Assembly (NCBI RefSeq): GCF_031202265.1
Contig: NZ_CP100604.1
Coordinates: 9,264,820 to 9,328,819 of the forward strand
Length of the DNA stretch: 64,000 bases
Direction of reading: 5' to 3'
DNA from: Bradyrhizobium sp. Ash2021
GTDB lineage: Bacteria > Pseudomonadota > Alphaproteobacteria > Rhizobiales > Xanthobacteraceae
This document shows, piece by piece, positions 28,701 to 36,580 of this stretch (position 1 is the first letter of the stretch; each line of letters starts with the position of its first letter). Below the pieces are notes generated by a model that saw only the letters and a program-made list of their open reading frames with translations, made no database searches and was not told the DNA's origin. The position numbers were made by a program, and so were the translations under genes.

Positions 28701-28881
28701 CGCCGCGGCGCGCAATATGACGACGACGGCCGAAGGCGTCGAAACCGAACCGCAGAGGGAAATACTGCGGAAGCTCGGCTGTACCGAGATGCAGGGCTAC
28801 CTGTTCAGCGCGGCCAAGCCAGCCCTCGAGGTCAGGCGATTGCTCGGCGCGCACCGCGAAAGGGCGCAGGCGCTGGCCTGA
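25774..28881 (+). CDS. Membrane Cache-PAS-PAS-GGDEF-EAL cyclic-di-GMP protein
   Basis: 1035 aa. TM1 is at about residues 28-50 and a periplasmic double-Cache sensor at about 55-310. TM2 is at about 316-338, then two PAS domains at about 355-470 and 478-600. GGDEF follows from about 605, with intact Gly686-Gly-Asp-Glu-Phe690, and EAL has E814-A-L and DDFGTGFSSL. Both synthesis and breakdown of cyclic-di-GMP are possible, with the Cache domain reading an external ligand. The ATG at 25774 (gggggaa upstream) is preferred over a TTG at 25756. It probably controls motility or surface attachment; no flagellar or polysaccharide genes are adjacent. Confidence 0.9.
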   Translation: MRNPFNDIRGLMSQAAAIGRDRTATIRSPVLWLALCGGLLVAAIFIGTIMMVGEFRERALHNSERELQNTVLLLTRHFDQQFEDSEKIAADVISQLRISGIASSETFRERMSSPQAHEILRSKTSGLSYLGDISILDTGGDLINWSRPLPAPPLSIADRAYFKSFKSNPQSEAILTEAVRSHLDGNLNTVIAHRLNGENGIFLGVMTRRIDPANYEKFFASVAIGMDAAISMFHADGTLLARYPHVDQLIGQKFPTAPLLQRVLSQGGPQTLRVQSPVDQLDRLGSAARLSHFPIVVVATNTVSAALADWREQTRFLITAATLAALVIALILLLIIRQMTRQSREAQQRLESERGQLDTALNNMIQGLVLFDASARIVTFNRRYVDMYNLSTEVVKPGCHFRELMQHRKDTGSFAGEVDEFCSGVMHNIAQGQVDHSIMQCADGRSFLAISKPLAHGGWVATMEDITERRKLEQERDRNYAFLREIVDHIPSQITVKGTQDRRYLLVNRVAEAQFGISRDLIVGKTAFDIFPKASAEIVTADDETALQSTDGLFKDEHLWKTQAMGARYITSRRIGIRDSAGETRYIIHVVDDVTERRRADEKIAHLAHYDALTDLPNRVLFREQIERELRKAVKGEKFALLYIDIDEFKGINDSLGHHVGDELLKTVAARIKHCIKPTDLIARLGGDEFAVIQTAVGGVADTIEFVTRIHDAIRQPCRCLGHHLSTDASIGIALAPQDGTDLDQLIKNADLAMYAAKAEGRRTHRFFEPAMDARAKARLTMERDLRQAMVDGGFEIHYQPLLDLRSNEITGCEALLRWRHPERGMVSPAEFIPLAEDTGLINELGDWVPQTACAEAATWPHQIRLAVNVSPIQLKNQTLALRIAGALAASGLNPSRLEIEITEAVLIHDDETALAILHQLRAIGVRIALDDFGTGFSSLSYLKRFPFDKIKIDRCFVSDIEVDGSAAIVQAVVNIAAARNMTTTAEGVETEPQREILRKLGCTEMQGYLFSAAKPALEVRRLLGAHRERAQALA

Positions 28882-28913
28882 CGTCGTCGGCTGCAACGAC
28901 CATCGGGCGCGCC

Positions 28914-29993
28914 TTACGCCGCCCACCGGTTGCGATTGGTTTCGGCGAGAATGGGCCGGATCAGCCGCCCAAAACGCTCGGCCTCCTCGTCATGCAGATA
29001 GCCGGACAGGCAGAACGAATGACAGCCGGCATCGATGAATTGCTGCAGCGTGCCGGCGCATTGGGCGGGATTGCCGACCACGGCGATGCCGGCGCCCGGA
29101 CGGACTTTCGTGATGCCGGTCCATAAATGCGGCAGCAGCAGGTCGCCATGTTCGCGGGCGAGCTGCTGCACGCGCTGGTTCGCCTCGGACCTGTTGTAGA
29201 GCGTCTTCATCTCCTGCTTCTGCCGCTCGGTGGCGTGACGCACCAGTTGATCTGCGGCCTCCCACGCATCCGCTTCATTTTCGCGGCAGATCACCTGCAG
29301 CCGCATCCCGAAGCCGATCTCGTTCTCGCGGCCATGCGCGCGCGCCATCCGCCTGATCTCGGCGATGTTCTGCGCGATGCGCTCCGGCAGATCGCCCCAG
29401 AACAGATGCACGTCGGAATGCTTTGCCGACAATTCCCAGGCCTGGCGCGAGCCGCCGCCGAGATAGAATTTTGGAAATGGCTGCTGCAGCGGCCGCGGCC
29501 TTATATGCGCGCCGGACAGCTTGTGAAACCGGCCCTCGAAATTCAGCGGGCCGCGTGTCGTCCAGAGCGCCTTGAGGATCGAGACCTCCTCCTCCATCAG
29601 CGCGTAGCGCTCCTCCTTGGCATAACGCACGCCCTCAGCCACGACTTCACTCTCGTTCTGGCCGGCGATCAGATTGATGCAGATGCGTCCGCCCGACATC
29701 TGGTCGAAGGTCGAGATCATCTTGGCCAGCAGCACCGGATTGATATAGCCCGGCCGCGCCGCGATCAGCGGCTTGATCTTCGACGAACGCGCCGCCATGA
29801 ACGCTCCGGATATCCAGGCCTCCCAGCAGGTCGAACCGACCGGGATCAGCAGATATTCGAAGCCGGCCAGTTCCGCCGCCTGCACCACGCGGTCGCACAA
29901 TTCAGGCGACCCGGCGATTTGCGCCTCCATCAGGCCATAGGCCGTGGTGTCGCCATGCGTGGGCAGATACCAGCCGAATTCGAGCGGACGCAT
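28914..29993 (-). CDS. LLM flavin-dependent monooxygenase, alkanesulfonate monooxygenase (SsuD)-like
   Basis: 359 aa luciferase-fold enzyme starting MRPLEFGWYLPTHGDT, with a good agggagaag site before the ATG at 29993. GRICINLIAGQNESE and the FYLGGGSRQAWELSAKHSD region are typical of the SsuD group. SsuD releases sulfite from alkanesulfonates with reduced FMN. No SsuE reductase or SsuABC transporter is adjacent, so a sulfur-scavenging role is probable but not shown. It converges with the GGDEF-EAL gene across 32 bases. Confidence 0.8.
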   Translation of the reverse strand: MRPLEFGWYLPTHGDTTAYGLMEAQIAGSPELCDRVVQAAELAGFEYLLIPVGSTCWEAWISGAFMAARSSKIKPLIAARPGYINPVLLAKMISTFDQMSGGRICINLIAGQNESEVVAEGVRYAKEERYALMEEEVSILKALWTTRGPLNFEGRFHKLSGAHIRPRPLQQPFPKFYLGGGSRQAWELSAKHSDVHLFWGDLPERIAQNIAEIRRMARAHGRENEIGFGMRLQVICRENEADAWEAADQLVRHATERQKQEMKTLYNRSEANQRVQQLAREHGDLLLPHLWTGITKVRPGAGIAVVGNPAQCAGTLQQFIDAGCHSFCLSGYLHDEEAERFGRLIRPILAETNRNRWAA

Positions 29994-30158
29994 CGACGCT
30001 TCTCCCTTTTGGGCGGGTTGCTTGATCGTGTTGGGAAACAGTTTACCGTCTGGGTTCCCGGCGGCAATCGGGTTGATGCGGGCCGCGATGCGAGCCGGTT
30101 TCGGCGCCGGCGCGATTTTTGATTTCAATCGTACCGCCGGCAAGATGGAGATGGCTTC

Positions 30159-30563
30159 ATGTCCCCGGTCTCATTGCTTCTGAATATTCTCTGGATCGTC
30201 ATCGGCGGCGCATGGATGGCCGTCGGCTGGCTGGTCGCCGCTGTTATCATGGCGATCACGATTATCGGGCTGCCCTGGGCCAGGGCCGCGTTCAATATCG
30301 CGGCCTACACCCTGTTTCCGTTCGGTCATAGAGCCGTGTCACGCGAGGCTTACACCGGACAGCCCGATATCGGCACCGGCCCGCTGGGCGTGATCGGCAA
30401 CATCATCTGGCTGGTGCTCGCGGGATGGTGGCTGGCACTCGGGCATGTCATCACCGCGATCCTGATGGCCTTGACCATCGTCGGCATCCCCTTCGCCTGG
30501 GCCCATTTGAAGCTGGCCGGCATCGCGCTGTGGCCGATCGGCAAGATCATCGTTCCAGCCTGA
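30159..30563 (+). CDS. YccF domain membrane protein
   Basis: 134 aa with two homologous halves, each having a hydrophobic pair and a G(L/I)P(W/F)AxA turn (IIGLPWARAAFN and IVGIPFAWAHLK). This is the YccF family of small inner-membrane proteins. About four hydrophobic segments are expected. The family has no agreed function. The gene diverges from the SsuD-like gene and converges with the universal stress protein across 40 bases. Confidence 0.85.
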   Translation: MSPVSLLLNILWIVIGGAWMAVGWLVAAVIMAITIIGLPWARAAFNIAAYTLFPFGHRAVSREAYTGQPDIGTGPLGVIGNIIWLVLAGWWLALGHVITAILMALTIVGIPFAWAHLKLAGIALWPIGKIIVPA

Positions 30564-30603
30564 GAATTACCCAAGGCCTGATAATCTCGGCGCGGTGTCA
30601 TCT

Positions 30604-31083
30604 CTAGCGCAAGGCCGCCCTTTCCATCGGCGGCTTCAGCTGTTCGAACTCGTCGTCGCTGATCTCGGTCTGGGCGACCAGCACGCTGCAGCGGAGCCGC
30701 TTGACCAGGTAGCTGCCGACCGAACCGAACCATCGCGCCAGCGGCCCTTGCGGACGATGACCGACCACGACGAGGTGGGCCCCGATTTGCTCGGCGACTT
30801 CCGCAATCTTTTGCCCGGCATCTCCGACTTCCAGCCGCGAAGTCGGGGAGAAGCCCAACGCCTTCAGCCGCTCCGAGCCTTCGTTCAGGATCGCTTTGTA
30901 ATCGTCGGCTTGCTGCTCGATCGGGATCGCAAGCCCAGCTTCGGGGGTCATGATGGACGAGATCTCGACGACCGCGAGCAGAAAGACCTCGGAACGGCAA
31001 AGCTGCGCGAGCTTTGCGCCCTCCCGCAAGGCGCGCCGACCCTCGATTGACCCGTCATAGGCGAGAAGAACCTTCCTATACAT
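30604..31083 (-). CDS. Universal stress protein (UspA family)
   Basis: 159 aa. The N-terminus MYRKVLLAYDGSIEG is the standard Usp beta1-alpha1 start, and VVVGHRPQGPLARWFGSVG is the ATP-binding G2xG9xG(S/T)-like region; the SVLV strand follows. It is a single-domain cytosolic, ATP-binding type Usp. The ATG at 31083 with gggag upstream is chosen over longer in-frame extensions that lack family likeness. It is the last ordinary gene before the tRNA-Arg fragment at 31270. Confidence 0.85.
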   Translation of the reverse strand: MYRKVLLAYDGSIEGRRALREGAKLAQLCRSEVFLLAVVEISSIMTPEAGLAIPIEQQADDYKAILNEGSERLKALGFSPTSRLEVGDAGQKIAEVAEQIGAHLVVVGHRPQGPLARWFGSVGSYLVKRLRCSVLVAQTEISDDEFEQLKPPMERAALR

Positions 31084-31220
31084 CAGGCGCTCCCATTGAT
31101 GGTCGAGACGAGCAAAGACTAGCACCAATCGGCCGGGGCGGATCAGATTTTTGGCCCTTCGCAAGTTTAGACCCAGGCAAAAGGCGGCGGCCTCCGCCCG
31201 GGTCTCCCTTTTCCGAGCCC

Positions 31221-31301
31221 CCCGCCAGGCGGTTGCCGCATCAGGCCGATCGGCTAAATGGCCCCCTGCGCACCCGAAGCTCAGCTGGATAGGGCGTTGC
31301 C
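31221..31301 (+). pseudogene. Fragment of tRNA-Arg(CCG): upstream promoter plus 5' half
   Basis: 31270-31301 matches the first 32 bases of the intact tRNA-Arg(CCG) at 43772 with two differences. The 50 bases upstream match the tRNA promoter region, including the -10-like taaatg. Identity stops inside the 5' strand of the anticodon stem, after gttgcc. The rest of the tRNA is missing, so this is a scar and not a functional gene. The 3' end of the patatin gene on the other strand ends within it. Confidence 0.8.
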
Positions 31302-33179
31302 GGCGAATTCGACGAGATGGCGAGGTCGTTCTGTGGCCGGCTTGCCGGCGGCGAGGATGGCGGCGACTGCCGCGTTGCCCTCTGCTTCGAGCGCAGCGAT
31401 GGCCTGTCGAGCCCACAGGTAAGACGCGTCAAAAATCTCCGTATGGCGGTCGAAATCTGTCACATCGATTCCGGGCGGACAGGGTGGCCGCATGACCAAA
31501 TCGAGCGGCGCGGTCGGCAGAGTATCGTAACGCTGATGCGCGACGAGACTTCGCCACAGCACGTTGACCGCACTCGGTGCGGCGGGAAGCAGCTTCTTGC
31601 GGAACGGCATCAGCATTGCTGCAAAGAGCTCGATCCGTCCAGGCAGCGCCTCATACGCGACATCGAACATCTCGGCCGCCGGCTCGCCGAAATGCACGAC
31701 CAGATTGGGACCGCTTTTTAGTTGATGCATCGGCGCCAGCGGCACATTATCGATCACGCATCCATCGACAAGCATCGCGCCTTCTGCCGTATAGAACGGC
31801 GGCAACAGTCCGGGAATTGCACTCGATGCACGCACCGCCTGCCACAGCGGTCCGGACCGGATCAATTCCAGACTGTGAGTCGAAAGATTGGTTGCGACCG
31901 CCGCGAAAGGCCGCCAGCAATCCTCGATCCGGCAGTCGCGGCCGTATTGATCGGCGAGTGCACGATCGAAAGCCTTGTGATCCAGCAGGGCGTAGCGCGG
32001 CCAGGTTGGCCGCCGGAAGCTGCGGCTTCTGACGAAAATTTCGTGTGTGCCGCGCTCAAGATCCTCGGCCTCGAAATTCTTGGCAAATCCCGCCGCCATG
32101 GCTGAGCCGACACTGGTGCCGACAAAGATATCGAACATCACGCCGAGCTCACGAAAGGCTTTGTAGATACCTACATGTGCGGTTCCAAAGCTACCGCCGC
32201 CAGCGGCCACGAATCCAATCGCGCGGCCGGACAGAAAACGGATCAGACTGTCGATATCAACCTGATCTTCCAGAGCAACATGGTGATGCATGAAGGAGGG
32301 CAGCCGGGCAAGCCAGGCCGCGGTGCCACTGACCTGACTGCTCCGTCGGTCATGAACGCGAACGAGGCGGCGCGCCGACATTGGATGAACCTCGCAAGCG
32401 AACGCTTCGACGTCCGTCAAGGCTCCCGCGGGCGCATCTCCACGGCACGCGAACACAACCATGTCGGCCTGGCGGATAGCCTTGCGCGCCCATGCCAACG
32501 ATTCGCGAGCTCCGAGGTAAACCACCAGCGGCGCGGCGTGTTCGAGTCTGTTAAGCCAGTCAGCGACCTCTGGCGCGTCCAGCGCGCGCCCAGGAAATAT
32601 GGCGTTGACACGAACGGGATCGACGATCTCGGCATTGATAGCGGCGAGCCCATCACGCATTCGACGATCAAAGGCGCCTGGCACCGGCTCGCGTCCGCCG
32701 TCGATCAGGGCCACGGTTCGCGCCTTCGGCGAGGCGCGAAGCGGCGTGAGGCGCGCGGTCTCCTTGGCGAAACGGCGCGCGAGGGCCGCAAGCAGTGCCT
32801 CGACGATGGCCGGGGCGTCCCTGGCAAGCTCCTGGTAGGCTGCGCGCGTCAGCGCAAGCACGCTGGTGTCGCGGATGGCGATCACATCGGCGGTGCGCGG
32901 AACATTTGCGAAGAAGCCGATTTCACCGACTATTTCGCCGGCGCGCAGCTCGGCGATAGGTTCGAGGTCGCCGTGTCTGCGCACCGCGAGCGCGCCATGC
33001 AGCACCAGAAATAATGAGTCGGATGGGCCGCCTTGTGCAACGAGCATTTGCCCGCGCACGAGATCGCGGCGGACCATTGCGTTGAGCGCCCTCAGCCGCT
33101 GTTCCGAACTGAGCGTTCTGAACAGAGCGAAGTCCTCCGACACGTTACCCCAGGCAAATGTCGCGCTCGCTCCGCTCAT
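31281..33179 (-). CDS. Cyclic-nucleotide-binding patatin-like phospholipase
   Basis: 632 aa. The N-terminal cyclic-nucleotide-binding (CAP-type) domain covers about residues 15-130, with GEIVGEIGFFANVPRTADV as the phosphate-binding cassette. A linker of about 180 residues follows, then a patatin domain from about 305. That domain has the oxyanion loop GGGSFGTAHVG, nucleophile in GTSVG, and catalytic Asp in DGCVID, where DG(G/A) is usual. The whole resembles bacterial NTE-type lysophospholipases. A cyclic nucleotide may gate lipid cleavage. The last six residues and the stop codon are encoded by the tRNA-Arg fragment, so the C-terminus may have been remade by recombination. No nucleotide cyclase is adjacent. 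Confidence 0.85.
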   Translation of the reverse strand: MSGASATFAWGNVSEDFALFRTLSSEQRLRALNAMVRRDLVRGQMLVAQGGPSDSLFLVLHGALAVRRHGDLEPIAELRAGEIVGEIGFFANVPRTADVIAIRDTSVLALTRAAYQELARDAPAIVEALLAALARRFAKETARLTPLRASPKARTVALIDGGREPVPGAFDRRMRDGLAAINAEIVDPVRVNAIFPGRALDAPEVADWLNRLEHAAPLVVYLGARESLAWARKAIRQADMVVFACRGDAPAGALTDVEAFACEVHPMSARRLVRVHDRRSSQVSGTAAWLARLPSFMHHHVALEDQVDIDSLIRFLSGRAIGFVAAGGGSFGTAHVGIYKAFRELGVMFDIFVGTSVGSAMAAGFAKNFEAEDLERGTHEIFVRSRSFRRPTWPRYALLDHKAFDRALADQYGRDCRIEDCWRPFAAVATNLSTHSLELIRSGPLWQAVRASSAIPGLLPPFYTAEGAMLVDGCVIDNVPLAPMHQLKSGPNLVVHFGEPAAEMFDVAYEALPGRIELFAAMLMPFRKKLLPAAPSAVNVLWRSLVAHQRYDTLPTAPLDLVMRPPCPPGIDVTDFDRHTEIFDASYLWARQAIAALEAEGNAAVAAILAAGKPATERPRHLVEFAGNALSS

Positions 33180-33417
33180 TGGCCATCCAGTTCGATTGCG
33201 CCGCCCGATGTTAGCGCCGGGCGGCCCTCCCTGCGAGCGGTAAAGGGGCGGTGCGGCGCCCGCCGCTGCGATGCATCTTATGGAAGCGCTGCAACATGGA
33301 CCGCGAAACACCCCGCCGCCTCTGAGGCGCCACCTCGGAAGACGACCCCCTCGATAGCCGCCGTGCCGTACCACCCCGGGGATCGACACGATGGGCCACA
33401 ACTCGACAGGGCATCTA

Positions 33418-34371
33418 TCATTTTCGCTTCGCCAGCGGCTTTGCGAGTTCGCGGGCGCAGTCAATGAAAAGCCGCGCCCCGGGGCTGAGCGCGCGGTTCT
33501 TGAGGGTGACGATTACGTTTTGCACCTGGGCCATCTGCAGTTTGACGGGCAAGACCTTGATCTCCGGGCGCATTGTGGGAAATCTCAATATGGAAGCCGG
33601 GAAAATCGTGACAAAGCGCCCGGTCGCCAGGAGACTAATCCTCACCTCGGGGGAATCGGTAACCACAGTCGTGCGGGGATAATCGAGCCCGCAGGCGCGA
33701 AAAGCCTCTATTGCGATCGACCCAATCACGCTTTTCGGCGGTGGCAGCGTCCACGATTCGCTCGCCAGTTCAGCAAGCTCGATCCTGCGCCGCCGAACCC
33801 ACTGATTTTGCGCGCCCGCCGCGACGACATAGGAGTCATCAAAGAGAAATTCGAAGTCCAGTCGCTCGTCTGCAGCGGGGCCGAATCTCCGTACGATCAA
33901 GAGATCGACGTTACGCTCGCTCAATTCACGGCGCAGTGGCTCCAGATATGCGGTCACGAGGTGAAACACGATGCGCGGATAGCGCCGGGATAGCCGATCA
34001 ACGACGGCAGAAACGAAGCTTGCGGCCAGAATGGGCGTGCATCCGATCCGCACTTCCCCGGCCGTAGGATCAGCGAGAAACTCGATGTTCTTCACCGCCT
34101 GGCGCAGGTCATCGAATACGGCCGCTCCGCCATCGAGCAAGGCGCGACCGCACTCGGTCGGCTCGACGCCCTGGGGGTTGCGCTCAAGCAGTCGCACGCC
34201 GATGGTACGTTCCAATTCCGCGATTGATCTGGAAATGGCAGGTTGGGTTGTGTTGAGGAGTGCGGCCGCCTTGCTCATACTGCCGGCCTGCACGACAGCC
34301 ATCAGGACATGGAGGTCGTGCAGCTTCATCCGGAGTCCGATACGATCGCTCAACTGCATCCCGGCACCCAT
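33418..34371 (-). CDS. LysR family transcriptional regulator
   Basis: 317 aa as given; a more typical start is the internal Met 15 (MKLHDLHVLMAVVQAGSMSK) at 34329, because LysR proteins usually begin there. The helix-turn-helix is AAALLNTTQPAISRSIAELE, followed by a periplasmic-binding-protein-like effector domain. It diverges from the Bug receptor and cupin pair and probably regulates them in response to the organic acid that the receptor binds. Two palindromes in the shared gap are candidate operators. Confidence 0.8.
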   Translation of the reverse strand: MGAGMQLSDRIGLRMKLHDLHVLMAVVQAGSMSKAAALLNTTQPAISRSIAELERTIGVRLLERNPQGVEPTECGRALLDGGAAVFDDLRQAVKNIEFLADPTAGEVRIGCTPILAASFVSAVVDRLSRRYPRIVFHLVTAYLEPLRRELSERNVDLLIVRRFGPAADERLDFEFLFDDSYVVAAGAQNQWVRRRRIELAELASESWTLPPPKSVIGSIAIEAFRACGLDYPRTTVVTDSPEVRISLLATGRFVTIFPASILRFPTMRPEIKVLPVKLQMAQVQNVIVTLKNRALSPGARLFIDCARELAKPLAKRK

Positions 34372-34380
34372 TGCAAGACT

Positions 34381-34418
34381 GATATAGCCATATCAAAACA
34401 TAGCATTATACGCGTATA
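34381..34418. promoter_or_regulatory. Palindromes in the LysR/Bug divergent gap
   Basis: GATAT-N4-ATATC lies at 34381-34394 and the perfect 12-base palindrome TATACGCGTATA at 34407-34418. They are the only strong dyads between the LysR start and the receptor gene. LysR proteins often bind T-N11-A dyads, which fits loosely. Assignment is by position and symmetry. Confidence 0.45.
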
Positions 34419-34510
34419 GCAGCATTCACGTATTTTCGCCGTCGACCTCGCGGAACAGCCGGCCACCCAGGACCGCACCTCTCGCAAGCCCGGAACCGGA
34501 GGAGGACGCC

Positions 34511-35491
34511 ATGAACCTTCGACGCCGCCAATTTCTGCATCTGGCAGCCGCCGCCGCGGCCCTCCCTGCCGTATCGGGCTTCGCCTGGGCGCAAACCTAT
34601 CCGTCGCGACCGGTGCGCATCATCGTCGGATTTGCCGCCGGCGGCCCGAACGACATCCTCGCACGTCTGATCGGTCAATGGTTGTCGGAGCGGCTCGGCC
34701 AGCCATTCGTCATTGAGAACCGGGCAGGCGCAGGCAGCAATATCGCCACCGAGGCGGTCGTGCGCGCGCCTCCGGACGGTTACACGCTGCTCCTGGTCGG
34801 TACGCCGAACGCGATCAATGCGACGCTTTACGACAACCTCAATTTCAGTTTCATTCGCGACATCGCGCCCGTCGCGGGCCTCATCCGCGGCGCCCTCGTC
34901 ATGGTGGTAAATCCCTCGGTTCCGGCCAAGACGCTTCCCGAATTCATCGCCTATGCCAAAGCGAATCCGGGCAAGCTCTCCTACGGGTCGGGCGGCGTCG
35001 GCGGGATCACCCACATCACCGCCGAGCTATTCAAGCAAGAGGCCGGCGGCCTCGACATTGTGCACGTGCCCTATCGCGGCGTGACGCCCGCGCTCACCGA
35101 TCTGCTCGGCGGGCAGGTGCAGGTCCTCTTTACTAACCTCGCCTTATTGATTGGGTATATCGGGACCGGCAAGCTGCGCGCGCTCGCAATAACTACGGCG
35201 ACGCGCTCGGAGGCGCTGCCGGACATCCCGACCGTAGGCGAGTTCGTTCCTGGCTACGAGGCAAGCTCGGTCTTTGGTCTCGGAGCGCCCAGGAACACGC
35301 CCACCGAGATCATCGACAAGCTCAACAGGGAGATCCACGCCGCACTCGCCGATCCCGGGTTCAAGGCGCGGCTTGCCCACCTGGATGGCACCGCGCTTGG
35401 CGGCTCGCCCGCCGATTTCGGCAAACTCATCGCCGACGAAACCGGGAAGTGGGGCAAAGTAATCCGGCTGGCCAATATCAAGCCGGATTGA
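34511..35491 (+). CDS. Bug-family tripartite tricarboxylate-type solute receptor
   Basis: 326 aa periplasmic binding protein of the Bug/TctC family. The N-terminus NLRRRQFLHLAAAAAALP is a Sec or Tat-like signal. The mature protein opens with YPSRPVRIIVGFAAGGPND, the conserved first ligand loop, and has PDGYTLLL and VPYRGV in place. Such receptors bind small carboxylates. TctA and TctB membrane proteins are absent nearby, as for most Bug genes. It heads an apparent operon with the cupin gene, 41 bases downstream. Confidence 0.85.
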   Translation: MNLRRRQFLHLAAAAAALPAVSGFAWAQTYPSRPVRIIVGFAAGGPNDILARLIGQWLSERLGQPFVIENRAGAGSNIATEAVVRAPPDGYTLLLVGTPNAINATLYDNLNFSFIRDIAPVAGLIRGALVMVVNPSVPAKTLPEFIAYAKANPGKLSYGSGGVGGITHITAELFKQEAGGLDIVHVPYRGVTPALTDLLGGQVQVLFTNLALLIGYIGTGKLRALAITTATRSEALPDIPTVGEFVPGYEASSVFGLGAPRNTPTEIIDKLNREIHAALADPGFKARLAHLDGTALGGSPADFGKLIADETGKWGKVIRLANIKPD

Positions 35492-35532
35492 GGTTGACCG
35501 CCGCATATTGCGCAGAATTGGAGAGAGTTCAC

Positions 35533-35868
35533 ATGCAGCCGCTCAACGCCGCAGGCCGGACGTATGAAGTTGAACGTCGCGCCTATCACGCTGCTCGGCC
35601 CGGTTTCCGCATCGCCGAGATGCAGATCGGTCCGACCCAAACGGTACCTTGGCATTACCACACGGAAACGCAGGATACGTTCTACGTCATCAACGGAACG
35701 ATACGTGTTTTTACGCGCGAGCCGGAAGAAGAGGTGTGCCTGACGGTCGGTATGACCTATTCTGTTCGTCCGGGACGTCCTCACCTTGTCGCTAATGCCG
35801 GTGACACCTCAGCCGTATTTCTGGTCTTGCAGAGGATGGGCGAGCACGATTTTGTCCTGCTCACCTGA
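35533..35868 (+). CDS. Small cupin domain protein
   Basis: 111 aa single-domain cupin. The metal motif is PWHYHTETQDTFYVINGTI, with the two His and a Glu/Asp, and a later His lies in RPGRPHLV. The ATG at 35533 has ggagag 7 bases upstream. It follows the Bug receptor by 41 bases on the same strand, so the receptor, cupin and divergent LysR form one regulatory unit, probably for uptake and initial handling of one carboxylate. Stop at 35866-35868. Confidence 0.75.
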   Translation: MQPLNAAGRTYEVERRAYHAARPGFRIAEMQIGPTQTVPWHYHTETQDTFYVINGTIRVFTREPEEEVCLTVGMTYSVRPGRPHLVANAGDTSAVFLVLQRMGEHDFVLLT

Positions 35869-35969
35869 TGACGGGCGGCGCGCCGCGCCGGGCGTCAAAT
35901 GTCTGCTTCGGGTGTGCGCCGTGCAAAGGCGGCGCCTTCCGGTGGGTGCAAGCCCCACCCGGCAACGAT

Positions 35970-36113
35970 CGCCGAATCACGAGATGGCGATGAGGGGTCG
36001 CGCAACGGCGCGGGCTGCGATAGCCTGCGAGGATGCATTTTTTGCACATACTGCAGTTATTGGCGCTATTGACGTTGGCCAACGGCACGCCGATCGTCGC
36101 AACGGCGCGATAG
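35970..36113 (+). pseudogene. Truncated first copy of the CDP-archaeol-synthase-like gene (5' end only)
   Basis: 35970-36102 is identical to 40666-40798 except at two positions. It spans the upstream sequence, the ATG at 36033 and the first 23 codons. After the break the frame reads three more codons and stops at 36111-36113, giving a 26-aa peptide. The intact gene continues normally at 40799. The fragment is joined directly to the truncated methyltransferase that follows. Confidence 0.85.
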
Positions 36114-36439
36114 TATTTGCCCTTGCACTGGCGCTGGTCGCGTGGGCGATCACAACCATGACCCGGGCCGGCTCGAACGTGCCCACCCGCCTGCCGACCA
36201 CGACAATCGTGGAGACTGGCCCCTACCGCTTCACGCGCAACCCCATCTACCTCGGCATGATGCTGGGGCTCATCGGCTTGGCCATTGCCATCAACAGCCT
36301 CTGGCTGTTGATGACGCTGGTGCCCTTCGCCCTTGTCATCCGCTACGGTGGTGTGATCACCCGCGAGGAAGCCTATCTCGAGCGCAAGTTCGGGGACGTC
36401 TATCGCCGCTGCCGCGCGCGGGTACGGCGCTGGCTGTAG
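36104..36439 (+). pseudogene. Isoprenylcysteine carboxyl methyltransferase family protein, 5'-truncated
   Basis: About 111 codons are left. The remainder has the family core: one hydrophobic helix, VETGPYRFTRNPIYLGMM (the SAM/phospholipid motif region), two further helices and EEAYLERKFGDVYRRC near the end. Intact relatives have one more N-terminal helix and a start codon. Here the 5' end is replaced by the CDP-archaeol-synthase fragment. An internal ATG at 36157 could allow a shorter product. It is probably inactive. Confidence 0.75.
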
Positions 36440-36580
36440 GGTTTGTCGGCCAAGATACGGGGCCCGAGAACCCGCGCCTCGCCGCTACCGCTACGCGGAA
36501 CGGCATGGGCGCGGGCCGCCGGAAGGCGTATAATTGTATGGTCCTTCGCGCAAAATGATCCTCATCATGTGGAGGTAACC

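Noticed and set aside
35938..35962. Terminator after the small cupin gene
   Set aside because: ggtgggtgcaagccccacc is a good hairpin but lacks a T-run and lies 70 bases past the stop, next to a recombination junction.
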